Made by a program: the position numbers and the translations under genes. The notes beneath the pieces were generated by a model. It did no database searches, had not been told where the DNA came from, and worked only from the letters and a program-made list of their open reading frames with translations. Below are positions 52,879 through 61,845 of a DNA stretch of 64,000 nt, piece after piece (within the stretch, counting starts at the first letter, position 1; every line of letters starts with the position of its first letter). This DNA comes from Roseibium sp. (lineage in GTDB: Bacteria; Pseudomonadota; Alphaproteobacteria; Rhizobiales; Stappiaceae), in the NCBI GenBank assembly GCA_017643215.1, contig JAEPNV010000005.1, positions 124,001 through 188,000 of the forward strand, given 5' to 3'.

Positions 52879-53409
52879 ATGATCGCAGATTTACGCGCGG
52901 TTTGCCGGTTTGTGGCGATTGGCGCGGTGTGTTCCGTTCTGGCCGGATGCCTGGCGGATGGTGACGGGAAACCGGCCTTTTATCAGGACATGGCCCGCGT
53001 CGATGCGCAGGTCGATGCGGCTGTCGCCGCGCAGATGATCTCGCAGTACCGGGTGAACAATGGCCTGTCGCCGGTGGTGGCCGACAAACGCCTCACCGCC
53101 CTTGCCGCGGACCAAGCCAGGGTGATGGCACGGGCGAAAACGGTGAACGCGTCGCTGGCGGGTGAGCAGAACCTCGACCGCCGGCTGGCGGGGATCGGCG
53201 AAGACGGTGTCCCGGCGGCCGAAAATGTCAGCGCCGGTTACAGGACCCTCGCGGAAGCCTTTTCCGGCTGGCGCGAATCGGCGAACCACAACGCGGTCAT
53301 GCTGCATCCGGACGCAAGCCGCCTGGGCATCGCGACCGCCTATGCCTCCGGCTCAAAGCACAAGGTGTTCTGGTCCCTGATCCTGGCCGGCCCGGCGCCC
53401 TCGCCCTGA
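52879..53409 (+). CDS. CAP-domain lipoprotein (SCP/PR1 family)
   Basis: A 176-residue protein with a lipobox (VLAGC) and a CAP domain: MISQYRVNNGLSPVVADKRLTALAADQARVMA, then AENVSAGYRTLAEAFSGWRESANHNAVMLHPDASRLGIA. The conserved His and Glu of the CAP cavity are present. Bacterial CAP proteins are secreted and their function is mostly unknown; some bind sterols or act near peptidoglycan. It is convergent with the SH3-type gene. Confidence 0.88.
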   Translation: MIADLRAVCRFVAIGAVCSVLAGCLADGDGKPAFYQDMARVDAQVDAAVAAQMISQYRVNNGLSPVVADKRLTALAADQARVMARAKTVNASLAGEQNLDRRLAGIGEDGVPAAENVSAGYRTLAEAFSGWRESANHNAVMLHPDASRLGIATAYASGSKHKVFWSLILAGPAPSP

Positions 53410-53424
53410 AACGGCGCCGCCTCA

Positions 53425-53835
53425 CTACGGCCGATAGACGCGGCCGGGAATCGGGCGGATCGGCTGAACCACCGGCGGGCGTCCATAGACCGGATAATTG
53501 CCGTAGTAGCGCCGGACGCCCAATTGCACGCCGGCGTTCGGCACCGGGCGGCCGTAATAGGGACCGGCCCCGGCATAGGAAAGATACCGCCCGGAGACCC
53601 AGCCTTTCACGTTGGTGAAGGCGGCGTCACACCATTTGAAATCGGCCGTGCAGCCGAACACGGTAACGCCGGCGCCGCGCGGCAGGGTCGTGATCACCGG
53701 ATAGTTGGTTCCAGGCCCCGCCCGCACATTCAGGTTCGCCGTTGTGTAGGCAATGGCCGGTCCGGATTGAGCCAAGGCGGCACCCGCCCCGATCCAAAAC
53801 GCAACAGAGATGACAAGCAGGCGGAGGACAGCCAT
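53425..53835 (-). CDS. SH3-like domain secreted protein
   Basis: A 136-residue protein with a signal peptide cut after ALAQ and a bacterial SH3 domain (TTANLNVRAGPGTNYPVITTLPRGAGVTVF, then KGWVSGRYLSYAG), followed by a Tyr/Pro/Arg-rich tail. SH3b domains bind peptidoglycan or metal-containing ligands in the envelope. The frame is open 49 codons further upstream, but the ATG at 53835 with TGGAG upstream gives the signal peptide. Confidence 0.88.
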   Translation of the reverse strand: MAVLRLLVISVAFWIGAGAALAQSGPAIAYTTANLNVRAGPGTNYPVITTLPRGAGVTVFGCTADFKWCDAAFTNVKGWVSGRYLSYAGAGPYYGRPVPNAGVQLGVRRYYGNYPVYGRPPVVQPIRPIPGRVYRP

Positions 53836-53969
53836 TATTTGCTCCAGGACATGCTGCGACCACGACGGTGGCCAGACTTGCCGCTTATCATGGCGAAAGT
53901 ATAGCCGGACGCCTGATTGGGTCCGCCGGCAGGGCGGCCTGGCCGAGACAGGATTGAAGGGCTGATTTG

Positions 53970-54440
53970 ATGCTGCGAACACTCTTGATCGCCTTGTTTT
54001 TCTTCGGGTCTACCCTATTCGCGCAGGCATCCGACCTGCATGCCGGGTACTACTATCCGGACCCTCAAACGCGTGAGACCTACGTCACCGACGTCCCGCT
54101 GGCACCGGATGCGGGCGAGAGTTCGCGGGCGGCCTTCATCATCGGGCTCGCGGCCCAGCAATTGGAGCAGAACTACGCGCCCGGCTATCATGTCTTTGCC
54201 AAGGGCGAGCATCTGGAAAAGATGATCATCGTGGCAACCGGCGACGGCCGCTACGACACGCTGTTCCAGCTGCGGGCGCTGCTTGCGAGCCTGACTTCGC
54301 GGGCACGGGCAACGCCGCTGTTCGCCCAGGTGGAAAAGCCCTACGAACTGAATTTCCTGGATTTTTGCAAACTGATGGGGTTCCGGCAGGTGACGGTCAG
54401 CAACGGCGATGACCTGGCGCATCAGATTCAAGTCCGGTGA
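53970..54440 (+). CDS. Conserved secreted protein of unknown function
   Basis: A 156-residue exported protein with a signal peptide ending near FAQAS. It has a conserved-looking body (DLHAGYYYPDPQTRETYV, then YHVFAKGEHLEKMIIVATGDGRYDTLFQLRALLA) similar to uncharacterised alphaproteobacterial proteins, sometimes mislabelled as molybdopterin-guanine dinucleotide proteins. No catalytic motif stands out. The ATG at 53970 is used; a TTG immediately before it is in frame. Confidence 0.75.
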   Translation: MLRTLLIALFFFGSTLFAQASDLHAGYYYPDPQTRETYVTDVPLAPDAGESSRAAFIIGLAAQQLEQNYAPGYHVFAKGEHLEKMIIVATGDGRYDTLFQLRALLASLTSRARATPLFAQVEKPYELNFLDFCKLMGFRQVTVSNGDDLAHQIQVR

Positions 54441-54446
54441 AAAGTG

Positions 54447-55169
54447 CTAGCGTTTCAATTCACCGTCCAGCCAGTCCTGGAATTGGGATTTCGTGCCGAA
54501 AAATGCGTTGCGGTCGACATCACCTTTCACGCCGGCGACCCGGCCTTCGGCCGTGTACTGCCAGAACACCCAGTCATCGCGGCCGTCGTAGATGTTGTTT
54601 GGGTAGCTGGCGACGGATCTGAGCCAAAAGTGCTCGTCCCGAAATAGGCCCACCAAGCGGTCGCGGTGAAAATCGACCGAGGAGTAAATCACCGGCCGCT
54701 TGCCGTAGTGCTGTTCCATCGCATCGAGAAAGTACGCCATATCCCGGCGGATCTTCGCCTTGGGCGGGCGCTCCTGGCAGGTCCTGGAATGGGCGTTCCA
54801 TTCCATGTCGAGGACAAGCGGCAGCGCATCGGGATCGACCGGCACGATTTGCTTGACCCAATCGACCTGCTCCTCGACCGGCCGGCAGAAATAGTAGAAG
54901 TGATAGGCGCCACGCGGCACGCCTGCCGCTTTTGCAGCAGTCCAGTTCTGTAGGAACCGGGGATCAGAATGATCGCCGCCTTCGGTGGACTTGATCCAGG
55001 CAAACGCGGTCCCCGCGTCTTTCACCTGCACCCAGTCGATATCCCCCTGCCAGCGCGAGACATCGATGCCGTGGACGGCGAAGTCCTCCGGGGTCGGGTC
55101 GGGAAACTCATAGGCCGAACAGGCGGCCAGCGCGAAGGCGCCGAAGATGGCGCAGAATGTCTCAATCAT
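54447..55169 (-). CDS. GH25 muramidase lipoprotein
   Basis: A 240-residue lysozyme-like protein (glycoside hydrolase family 25) with a lipobox (ALAACS). Typical elements are HGIDVSRWQGDIDW, AWIKSTEGGDHSDPRF, GAYHFYYF and the catalytic pair in LVLDMEWN. It cleaves the MurNAc-GlcNAc bond of peptidoglycan and would act in the periplasm. ATG at 55169 is preferred over a TTG at 55193. It is monocistronic and diverges from the antiporter gene. Confidence 0.92.
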   Translation of the reverse strand: MIETFCAIFGAFALAACSAYEFPDPTPEDFAVHGIDVSRWQGDIDWVQVKDAGTAFAWIKSTEGGDHSDPRFLQNWTAAKAAGVPRGAYHFYYFCRPVEEQVDWVKQIVPVDPDALPLVLDMEWNAHSRTCQERPPKAKIRRDMAYFLDAMEQHYGKRPVIYSSVDFHRDRLVGLFRDEHFWLRSVASYPNNIYDGRDDWVFWQYTAEGRVAGVKGDVDRNAFFGTKSQFQDWLDGELKR

Positions 55170-55346
55170 CGGGCGCACGACACCATCCGTCAAACCAGGT
55201 CAGTAACACTTGATTCACCACATGCCCGAATTTCCCTAACGGAAAATGGATTTGACGACATTTTGATGACGAATCGGCCCATTTGACAAAGGCCGCATTT
55301 GCGGCCGATCAAGGTGGCCTGCCGGAATTCCTGAAAGGGTCCGCGC

Positions 55347-56513
55347 ATGGATCTTGCCGTTACCCTGATCAGCCTCGGGCTCTTGCTGCTTGTTGGAATG
55401 GCCGCCGATGAAATCGGTCACCGGACCCGCATGCCGCGCGTGTCGCTGCTGATCCTCTGCGGCTTGGCGGCCGGACCGTCGGGCTTGAACATCCTGCCGC
55501 CCGATCTAACCGGCATCTACGAGCTCTTGTCCGTGCTGGCGCTGTCGATGGTGGCGTTCCTGCTTGGCGGAAAACTGTCGCGGATCAATCTGCACAACAG
55601 CGGCCGCGTGATTGTCATCGTGTCGGTCTCAGCCGTCGTGGTCACAGCCGCCATCGTGTCGGCAGGCTTGATGCTCGCCGGTCTGGCTGTTGGACCGGCC
55701 CTTGTGCTCGGCGCGATGGCGACCGCGACGGCGCCGGCGGCCACGCAGGACGTCATTCGCCAATCCGGCGCGCGCGGGCCCTTCACCAATGTGCTTTATG
55801 GCGTGGTCGCGTTGGACGATGCCTGGGGATTGATCCTGTTTGCGTTTTGCCTGGTCTTTGCGCAGGTCGCCGCCGGGATGGATGGCGGCGGCGTCTTGGC
55901 CCATGCGGCCTGGGATGTTCTTGGTGCCTGCGGGCTGGGTGTCGCGATCGGGGTTCCGGCGGCCTATTTGACCGGCCGGCTCCGGCCCGGGGACCCGACC
56001 TTGTCCGAGGCGCTGGGCGTGGTCTTTTTGACGGCCGGGCTGGCGCTCTGGCTGGAGGTGTCGTTTCTTCTGGCGGGCATTGTCTGCGGTGCGGTCGTGG
56101 TGAACTACGCCAGGCACCATTCGCGGGCGTTTCATGAAATCGAACACATCGAATGGCCGTTCATGATCCTGTTCTTCTTTCTGGCCGGGTCCCTGCTCCA
56201 TCTGGACAGCCTCAAGGATCTCGGGCTCCTTGGGGCGGTCTATATCATCCTGCGTCTCATTGGCCGGGTGGCCGGCGGCCTGTTGGGCGGACGTCTTGCC
56301 AGGATGCGGGAAAAACACCGCTTCTGGATGGGTTTTACGCTTGTGCCGCAAGCCGGTGTCGCACTTGGCATGGCGCTGATCGGCGCCGAGGCCCTGCCTC
56401 AATACCGCAATGAAATCCTGACAATCGCCATCGGCTCGACGGTGATTTTTGAACTGTTTGGCCCGCCGCTCACCCAGCTGGCGCTGCGCCGCGTGGGCGA
56501 AACAACGGGGTGA
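55347..56513 (+). CDS. Cation:proton antiporter, CPA2/Kef type
   Basis: A 388-residue inner-membrane protein with 11-12 hydrophobic segments. It shows the CPA2 motifs MATATAPAATQDVIRQ and VALDDAWGLILF, the double Asp being the ion-binding site, and GFTLVPQAGVALGMALIG near the C-terminus. It lacks TrkA-N/RCK domains, so it is the short membrane-only form. It exchanges K+ or Na+ for H+. It is followed at 78 bp by xthA. Confidence 0.9.
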   Translation: MDLAVTLISLGLLLLVGMAADEIGHRTRMPRVSLLILCGLAAGPSGLNILPPDLTGIYELLSVLALSMVAFLLGGKLSRINLHNSGRVIVIVSVSAVVVTAAIVSAGLMLAGLAVGPALVLGAMATATAPAATQDVIRQSGARGPFTNVLYGVVALDDAWGLILFAFCLVFAQVAAGMDGGGVLAHAAWDVLGACGLGVAIGVPAAYLTGRLRPGDPTLSEALGVVFLTAGLALWLEVSFLLAGIVCGAVVVNYARHHSRAFHEIEHIEWPFMILFFFLAGSLLHLDSLKDLGLLGAVYIILRLIGRVAGGLLGGRLARMREKHRFWMGFTLVPQAGVALGMALIGAEALPQYRNEILTIAIGSTVIFELFGPPLTQLALRRVGETTG

Positions 56514-56591
56514 ATGCGAATTGGGGTCTATGCGAATGGCGGGCGAATTCGTATGTACCAGGGATCAGTTCCCCACGTTTCGAAGGCCCGC

Positions 56592-57401
56592 ATGACCCGC
56601 CGTCTGACCGTTGTCACCTGGAATATCAACTCCGTCCGGCTGCGCTTGCCGATCGTTGAAAAGCTTCTGGCGGAGGTCCAGCCCGACGTTCTGTGCCTTC
56701 AGGAAACCAAGTGCCCGGATGCCAATTTCCCGGAAAAGGCGCTGCGCCAGGCCGGGTATGAGCACATCGCGATCAACGGGCAAAAGGGCTATCACGGCGT
56801 TGCGACGATCTCCCGCCTGCCGATCAACAACATCGAGCGCCGGGCGTTTTGCGGCATCGGCGACTCCCGGCACATTGCCGTGGATGTGCCGTTCAACGGC
56901 GCGAGCTTGCGGCTGCACAATTTCTATGTCCCGGCTGGCGGCGACGAGCCGAACCGTGAGATCAATCCGAAATTCGGCCACAAGCTTGATTTCCTCGGCG
57001 AAATGAAAGACTGGCTGACGGGCGAGGAAACCCGCCGCCCGTCGGTGCTGGTCGGGGATCTCAACGTTGCGCCTTACGAGCACGATGTCTGGTCGCACAA
57101 GCAGCTCTTGAAGGTCGTCAGCCACACGCCGGTCGAAACGGACCTGTTTGAGACCGTTCGCGATTCAGGTGGATGGATCGACGCCATGCGCCGGTTCACG
57201 CCGATGGAGGACAAGCTCTACACGTGGTGGAGCTACCGGGCCAAGGACTGGTCGAAGACCGACAAGGGCCGCCGGCTCGATCATGTCTGGGTCTCAGAGG
57301 CGCTCGATCACAACATCCGCTCGGCAAAGGTGCTCAGGGATGCGCGCGGCTGGGAAAAACCGTCAGACCACGCGCCGGTGATCGCGGAATTTGAAGCCTG
57401 A
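56592..57401 (+). CDS. xthA: Exodeoxyribonuclease III
   Basis: A 269-residue AP endonuclease and 3'-5' exonuclease of the EEP superfamily. Motifs are VTWNINSVRLRL, LCLQETKCPD (metal Glu), YVPAGGDEPN, LVGDLNVAPYEHDVWSH and RRLDHVWVSEAL with PSDHAPVIAEFE. The ATG at 56592 gives the family start; the frame is open 26 codons upstream without similarity. It repairs abasic and oxidised DNA ends. Confidence 0.94.
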   Translation: MTRRLTVVTWNINSVRLRLPIVEKLLAEVQPDVLCLQETKCPDANFPEKALRQAGYEHIAINGQKGYHGVATISRLPINNIERRAFCGIGDSRHIAVDVPFNGASLRLHNFYVPAGGDEPNREINPKFGHKLDFLGEMKDWLTGEETRRPSVLVGDLNVAPYEHDVWSHKQLLKVVSHTPVETDLFETVRDSGGWIDAMRRFTPMEDKLYTWWSYRAKDWSKTDKGRRLDHVWVSEALDHNIRSAKVLRDARGWEKPSDHAPVIAEFEA

Positions 57402-57415
57402 CCAAGCCCGGAGCG

Positions 57416-58357
57416 TCAGTCCGGGTAGGTGATCGGCGTCCGGTTTTCCGGCCTGGCGGCCCATTCGAAATAGGCCCGGTGCAAAGCCAACGTCAGTTCA
57501 CCGGGGGCGTCGTTCGAAAAGATGTGGTCGTCGACGCGCGTGATCGGCGCGACGCCGCCACCCGACGTCGTAATGAACACCTCGTCGCTCTGCAGGAATT
57601 CCGACACCGGAAGATCGCGGATTTCCACCTCCAGTCCCAGATCCGCCGCGATCTCGATCACCGTCTGGCGGCTGATGCCGTGCAGAACGCCGCGTTCGGG
57701 CGTGACAAGCCGCTTGTCCTTCACGGCAAAGACATTGAAGCCAGGGCCTTCCGTCACATGTCCGTCTGCATCCAGCAGGATCACGGTCTCGGCCCCAAGT
57801 GCCTTTGCCTCGAACAACCCTTTCGTGAAGTCGCCCCAATGGTAGTTCTTGATCCGGGGGTCGACGCTGTTCGGGGAAATCCGGCAGACCGAGCTGGCGA
57901 TGTGGACCTGCGCACCCGTGTCCGCGATGTCCAGGGCGATGACATGGATGTAGGGCACGCACCAGGCAAAAAACCGATTGTGGCAGTCGCGCGGATCGCG
58001 GGACCCCGGCACCCTATTGACGCCGCGCGTTGCGACCATGGCCACGTAGGCTTTTTGGAGCCCGGTGGCGGCGACCAGATCGTGCAGGGCGTTCGCGACG
58101 CCGGCCTGATCGATCCCAGGGTTGAGCCGGAGGGCGGCCATGGAGCGAAAGAACCGTGCAAGGTAGAGTTCGAACCGGAAAAAGGCGCCTTCCCAGACTG
58201 GCACGACATCGTAGGTGATGTCGCTGTGGATGAGGCCCCAGTCGTTGATCGGAATGCTGGCCTTTGAGATCGGAATGATCCGGCCGTCCACCCAGGCCGC
58301 GCCCGTCTTCAGGCCGGTGGATGGTGATGGGTTCACTTCAGGCTGACCATCGATCAT
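57416..58357 (-). CDS. Class IV aminotransferase (D-amino-acid/branched-chain type)
   Basis: A 313-residue PLP enzyme of fold type IV. The catalytic Lys is in RIKNYHWGDFTKGLFEAK, followed by EGPGFNVFAVKDKRLVTP and TTSGGGVAPITRVD. It lies between branched-chain aminotransferases, D-alanine transaminases and R-selective amine transaminases by appearance, and the substrate cannot be assigned. It is convergent with xthA and about 42 bp after the MDR gene on the minus strand. Confidence 0.88.
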   Translation of the reverse strand: MIDGQPEVNPSPSTGLKTGAAWVDGRIIPISKASIPINDWGLIHSDITYDVVPVWEGAFFRFELYLARFFRSMAALRLNPGIDQAGVANALHDLVAATGLQKAYVAMVATRGVNRVPGSRDPRDCHNRFFAWCVPYIHVIALDIADTGAQVHIASSVCRISPNSVDPRIKNYHWGDFTKGLFEAKALGAETVILLDADGHVTEGPGFNVFAVKDKRLVTPERGVLHGISRQTVIEIAADLGLEVEIRDLPVSEFLQSDEVFITTSGGGVAPITRVDDHIFSNDAPGELTLALHRAYFEWAARPENRTPITYPD

Positions 58358-58399
58358 GGCGGCAAAGGGTCCTCTTCATGCCGGATCAGCGGCGCATCC

Positions 58400-59374
58400 T
58401 CATGGGGTGACAATCACCTTGCCGAAGACCTTGCGCGCCGCAATGTCCTCAAGGGCGCCCGGGATGTCTTTAAGCGGATAAACACCGTGGATGTGCGGCT
58501 TGAGTTTGCCGTCTTTCACCCAATCGAGGATCTGCATCATGTTGGTCCGGTGTCCGGCCGGATCGCGCTCCACGGCGGCGCCCCAGAAGACGCCGCGCAT
58601 GTCGCAGCCCTTTAAGAGCAGAAGATTAAGCGGGATCTTGGGAATGTTACCGGCCGCAAAGCCGATGACCAAAAACCGGCCTTCCCACGCGGTTGCCCGC
58701 AGCGCCTGTTCCGCCAGGTCGCCGCCGACCGGATCATAGACCACGTCGACGCCGGTCCCACCCGTCAACGCCTTCAAGGTGTCCTTCAACGGCTGGTCGG
58801 AATAATTGACCGTCTCATGGGCGCCGAGCTTGCGGGCGAAGGCAAGCTTCTCCTCTGACGAGGCGCAGGCGATCACCTTTGCGCCCATGATCGCGGCGAT
58901 CTCCACCGCAGCCTGGCCGACCCCGCCCGAGGCGCCGAGGACGGCGACGGTTTCTCCGGCTTTGAGATCCGCCCGGTCCCGGTAGGCATGCAAGGTCGTG
59001 CCATAGGTGACGGTCAGCCCGGCGGCTATCTCAAACGAGACCTCGTCTGGGATTTTCACCAGGAGATCAGGTTCGGCGATGACCTTCTGCCGGGCGGCGC
59101 CGTACCGCATGTAGCCGATGACGCGGTCGCCCTTCTGAAAATCGGACACGCCCGCCCCCACGGCGCTGACGATACCGGCAAACTCGGCACCTGGTGAAAA
59201 CGGCGGTTCGGCCTTGTGCTGATACTTGCCCTGAATGATCAACGTGTCGAAAAAATTGAGAGCGCAGGCCTTGACGTCGACCACGAGTTCACCGGCGTCC
59301 GGCTGAGGATCCGGCAGGGTTTCTACGACCAGGCTGGACGGCGGCCCGTAGGCCGTGCAAAGACACGCTTTCAA
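58400..59374 (-). CDS. NADPH:quinone oxidoreductase family protein (MDR superfamily)
   Basis: A 324-residue medium-chain dehydrogenase without catalytic-zinc Cys ligands: N-terminal GroES-like domain (ALNFFDTLIIQGKYQ, PFSPGAEFAGIV), Rossmann motif VLGASGGVGQAAVEIA, then VDVVYDPVGGDLAEQALRA. It reduces quinones or activated alkenes with NADPH. It is the first gene of a possible two-gene unit with the class IV aminotransferase. Confidence 0.9.
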   Translation of the reverse strand: MKACLCTAYGPPSSLVVETLPDPQPDAGELVVDVKACALNFFDTLIIQGKYQHKAEPPFSPGAEFAGIVSAVGAGVSDFQKGDRVIGYMRYGAARQKVIAEPDLLVKIPDEVSFEIAAGLTVTYGTTLHAYRDRADLKAGETVAVLGASGGVGQAAVEIAAIMGAKVIACASSEEKLAFARKLGAHETVNYSDQPLKDTLKALTGGTGVDVVYDPVGGDLAEQALRATAWEGRFLVIGFAAGNIPKIPLNLLLLKGCDMRGVFWGAAVERDPAGHRTNMMQILDWVKDGKLKPHIHGVYPLKDIPGALEDIAARKVFGKVIVTP

Positions 59375-59653
59375 GGAAAAGCCCCCATTGTTTCAACCAA
59401 TGGCAGCCTGCCTAGCATGGCACGCACGGCTTTGAAAATCCGACGGAGGTCGGCGTGGCCGCCGGGTGCCGTTTTTCGTTGCCGGTTACCGACAAGGCGG
59501 GGGGCTTGAAGGGGATTCCCTCAATCGCTGCGAATCGCCTTTTGTTCCCTATAATCGGGTGGTTGGGCTTGAGTCTTTTGCAAAACCGGCGAATTGATCC
59601 CGTCCGCACAGGGGTGCTGTGATCAGGGGAATCTGCCGCAGGGAGAAGAATGC

Positions 59654-60199
59654 ATGCGCGGGTATTTTGCGGTCGGCGCGGAGGGCTTGTCGAAGCGCAT
59701 GAACCTTGGAACGTTGATGCGCTCGGCCCACGCCTTCGGCGCCAGTTTCTTTTTCACGGTCGACGCGGCGCAGAACCTCAGGAAAGCGCCACCCACCGAC
59801 ACGTCCAAGAGCCCGGGTCATTTGCCGCTGTTTTCCTGGGACAGCATTGAGGCGATGGACCTGCCGCGCGGCTGCCAGCTTGTGGGCATCGAGCTGACGG
59901 ATGCGGCGGTCGATCTGCCGAGCTTCGGCCACCCGCTGCAGGCGGCCTATATCCTGGGGCCGGAACGGGGATCCTTGTCGCCGCAGATGCTGGCCCGCTG
60001 CGACCACGTCGTGAAGATCCCGACCAAATTCTGCATCAATGTGGCGATGGCCGGGGCGGTGGTCATGTATGACCGGCACAGGGCTCTGGGGCGGTACGCG
60101 GAGCGGCCGATCACCGCCGGCGGCCCCAAGACCAAACGTCCCGGCCATGTCCACGGTGGCCGGTTCAGCCGGGCCGGGCGGAAAATGCCAGGAGCTTGA
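59654..60199 (+). CDS. SpoU/TrmH-type RNA methyltransferase
   Basis: A 181-residue SPOUT methyltransferase using S-adenosylmethionine for 2'-O-ribose methylation. Motifs are MNLGTLMRSAHAFGA (motif 1), YILGPERGSLSP (motif 2) and KIPTKFCINVAMAGAVVMYD (motif 3, with N-x-A in place of the usual LNVSVAA). The extended C-terminal tail is basic and ends KMPGA. GGGAGAAG precedes the ATG at 59654. The RNA target is not evident. Confidence 0.9.
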   Translation: MRGYFAVGAEGLSKRMNLGTLMRSAHAFGASFFFTVDAAQNLRKAPPTDTSKSPGHLPLFSWDSIEAMDLPRGCQLVGIELTDAAVDLPSFGHPLQAAYILGPERGSLSPQMLARCDHVVKIPTKFCINVAMAGAVVMYDRHRALGRYAERPITAGGPKTKRPGHVHGGRFSRAGRKMPGA

Positions 60200-60228
60200 A
60201 ATCGGCGCCGGAATGTCGGCGGTGGCGA

Positions 60229-60807
60229 TCAGTCCACATCGACCGCATCATCGGCCTCGATCGCCTGGCGGAGGCGCGCAAAGGCAAGGCGGATGCGCGA
60301 TTTTACCGTGCCGAGCGGCAATCCCGTCTGGTCGGCGATCTCGCTGTGCGACAAGCCGGCGAAAAACGCCTGGTGGACGACCTTGCGCTGTTCCTCCGGG
60401 AGCGTGTCCAGCGCCAGCCTGATCCGTTCGTCGCGCAGCCGCGCGTCCATTTCGGATGCCACGTCGACCGGCGCGCTTGGATGCAAGGAGGGATCTTCGG
60501 GATCGAGCTCGGCCGTTTTCTGACGCCGCAACCGGTCGATCCTGCGGTTTCGGGCGATCCGGAACAGCCAGGTGCTGGCGGAGGACTTGGAGGGATCGAA
60601 CAGCTCTGCCTTGCGCCAGAGCGTCACCATGACGTCCTGAACGATCTCCTCCGCGGCGCTCGCATCCGAGCCCTGTTGCATCAGGTAACCTTTCAGGCGC
60701 GGCGCAAAATGATCGAACAATTCCGCGAAGGCGGATTTGTCACGCTCGCCGGCCACCTTCAAAATCAGGTCCGAGTAGTACTGCAACTGACCCAACGAAC
60801 ATTTCAC
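60229..60807 (-). CDS. ECF-type RNA polymerase sigma factor
   Basis: A 192-residue sigma factor with region 2 (DKSAFAELFDHFAPRLKGYL, EEIVQDVMVTLWRK and STWLFRIARNRRIDRLRR) and region 4 (LDTLPEEQRKVVHQAFFAGLSHSEIADQTGLPLGTVKSRIRLAFARLRQ). It starts with GTG at 60807. No anti-sigma gene lies beside it in the window: the downstream side carries only 29 bp before the SpoU gene, and the upstream side carries ialB. Its signal is unknown. Confidence 0.9.
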   Translation of the reverse strand: MKCSLGQLQYYSDLILKVAGERDKSAFAELFDHFAPRLKGYLMQQGSDASAAEEIVQDVMVTLWRKAELFDPSKSSASTWLFRIARNRRIDRLRRQKTAELDPEDPSLHPSAPVDVASEMDARLRDERIRLALDTLPEEQRKVVHQAFFAGLSHSEIADQTGLPLGTVKSRIRLAFARLRQAIEADDAVDVD

Positions 60808-60974
60808 TCCCTGTCGGTCCTACCTGTGTAGTCAGGTTCCCGGCATTTCGAAAGAGGCTTGATGATGGCATCGCCACACTGTCGCCCGAATTATCCCAAC
60901 AGCGTGCGTTCTCAAAATGGACATTTCGTCGCTTGAATGCCGCAGTTTGAACCTCAACCCTTTCGTAACGGGCT

Positions 60975-60989
60975 TTAAGTTATCATTAA
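60975..60989. promoter_or_regulatory. CtrA-type box upstream of ialB
   Basis: TTAA-GTTATCA-TTAA matches the CtrA consensus TTAA-N7-TTAA exactly and lies within a perfect 7-bp inverted repeat (60972-60978 with 60986-60992). It ends 44 bp before the ialB start. Confidence 0.6.
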
Positions 60990-61033
60990 AGCAAGGTTTA
61001 TATGTCATGTGGCATTTGACTAGAGTGTGAACG

Positions 61034-61570
61034 ATGTTTCGCAAGCCAAACGGTGTGGAGATGATGAAAGCAAAATCGCTGGGTATGGCCCTTGTCGGCC
61101 TTGTGGTTGCAAGTGCAGCGGCTTTCGCACAAACCCCGACATTGCTCAAACAGCACAAAGATTGGGCCGCCTATTCCCTGGCGAGCGGGAGCGGCAAGGT
61201 GTGTTACGCGCTGACCAAACCAACCCAGATGCTGCCGGCGGATCGAAATCATGGCGATGTCTTTTTCTTCGTCACGTCGCGTCCGGCCGAAGGGGTGAGT
61301 TCCGAACCGAGCCTTTTGGTCGGATATCCGCTCAAGGACCAATCGGCGGTGACGGCGGATGTCGACGGCACGGCGTTTTCCCTGTTCACCAACAATGACG
61401 GCGCCTGGGTCGACAATGCGGCCACCGAGGCGCAGTTGGTGGCCGCCATGAAGGCGGGCCGCGAAATGACCGTGCGCGGTGAATCCAGCCGGGGCACCAA
61501 AACCACCTACCGGTTTTCCCTGTCCGGAGTCACAGCGGCGATCAACACCGCGCAGCAGGCCTGCAACTGA
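61034..61570 (+). CDS. ialB: Invasion-associated locus B (IalB) family protein
   Basis: A 178-residue exported protein with a signal peptide cut after AFAQ and the IalB domain: DWAAYSLASGSGKVCYALTKP, FFFVTSRPA, and a C-terminal TKTTYRFSLSGVTAAINTAQQAC. IalB was described in Bartonella adhesion to erythrocytes; in free-living relatives it is a periplasmic protein of unknown role. ATG at 61034 is used; 61061 and 61064 are alternatives. A candidate CtrA site lies upstream. Confidence 0.88.
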   Translation: MFRKPNGVEMMKAKSLGMALVGLVVASAAAFAQTPTLLKQHKDWAAYSLASGSGKVCYALTKPTQMLPADRNHGDVFFFVTSRPAEGVSSEPSLLVGYPLKDQSAVTADVDGTAFSLFTNNDGAWVDNAATEAQLVAAMKAGREMTVRGESSRGTKTTYRFSLSGVTAAINTAQQACN

Positions 61571-61705
61571 GCGCAATCTGAAGTCCCGGCGTTGGTCCAT
61601 CTGGCCTTCGCTGGCATAGCCGGACATCCATCTGTTGCCTGACCGGTGGCTTCTGCCGGTTATATTGCGTTTCCCGGCAATTCCGGATATGGATCCGTCT
61701 TGAAT

Positions 61706-61728
61706 ATTGCCCGGCTCCGCCGGGCAAT
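61706..61728. other. 10-bp hairpin between ialB and rlmN
   Basis: ATTGCCCGGC (61706-61715) and GCCGGGCAAT (61719-61728) are exact complements with a 3-nt loop. There is no clear T tract, so it is either a weak terminator for ialB or a leader hairpin for rlmN. Confidence 0.55.
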
Positions 61729-61845
61729 TCGCGTTCGGCCGTCTCGGCAGACCTGGCCGCCGTTTCCGGTCTGATCAACCCGGTGACAGGACACGCGATT
61801 GACGCATTTGGGCCGGCAAACGCCGGCGGGACGACGGACCACGAC

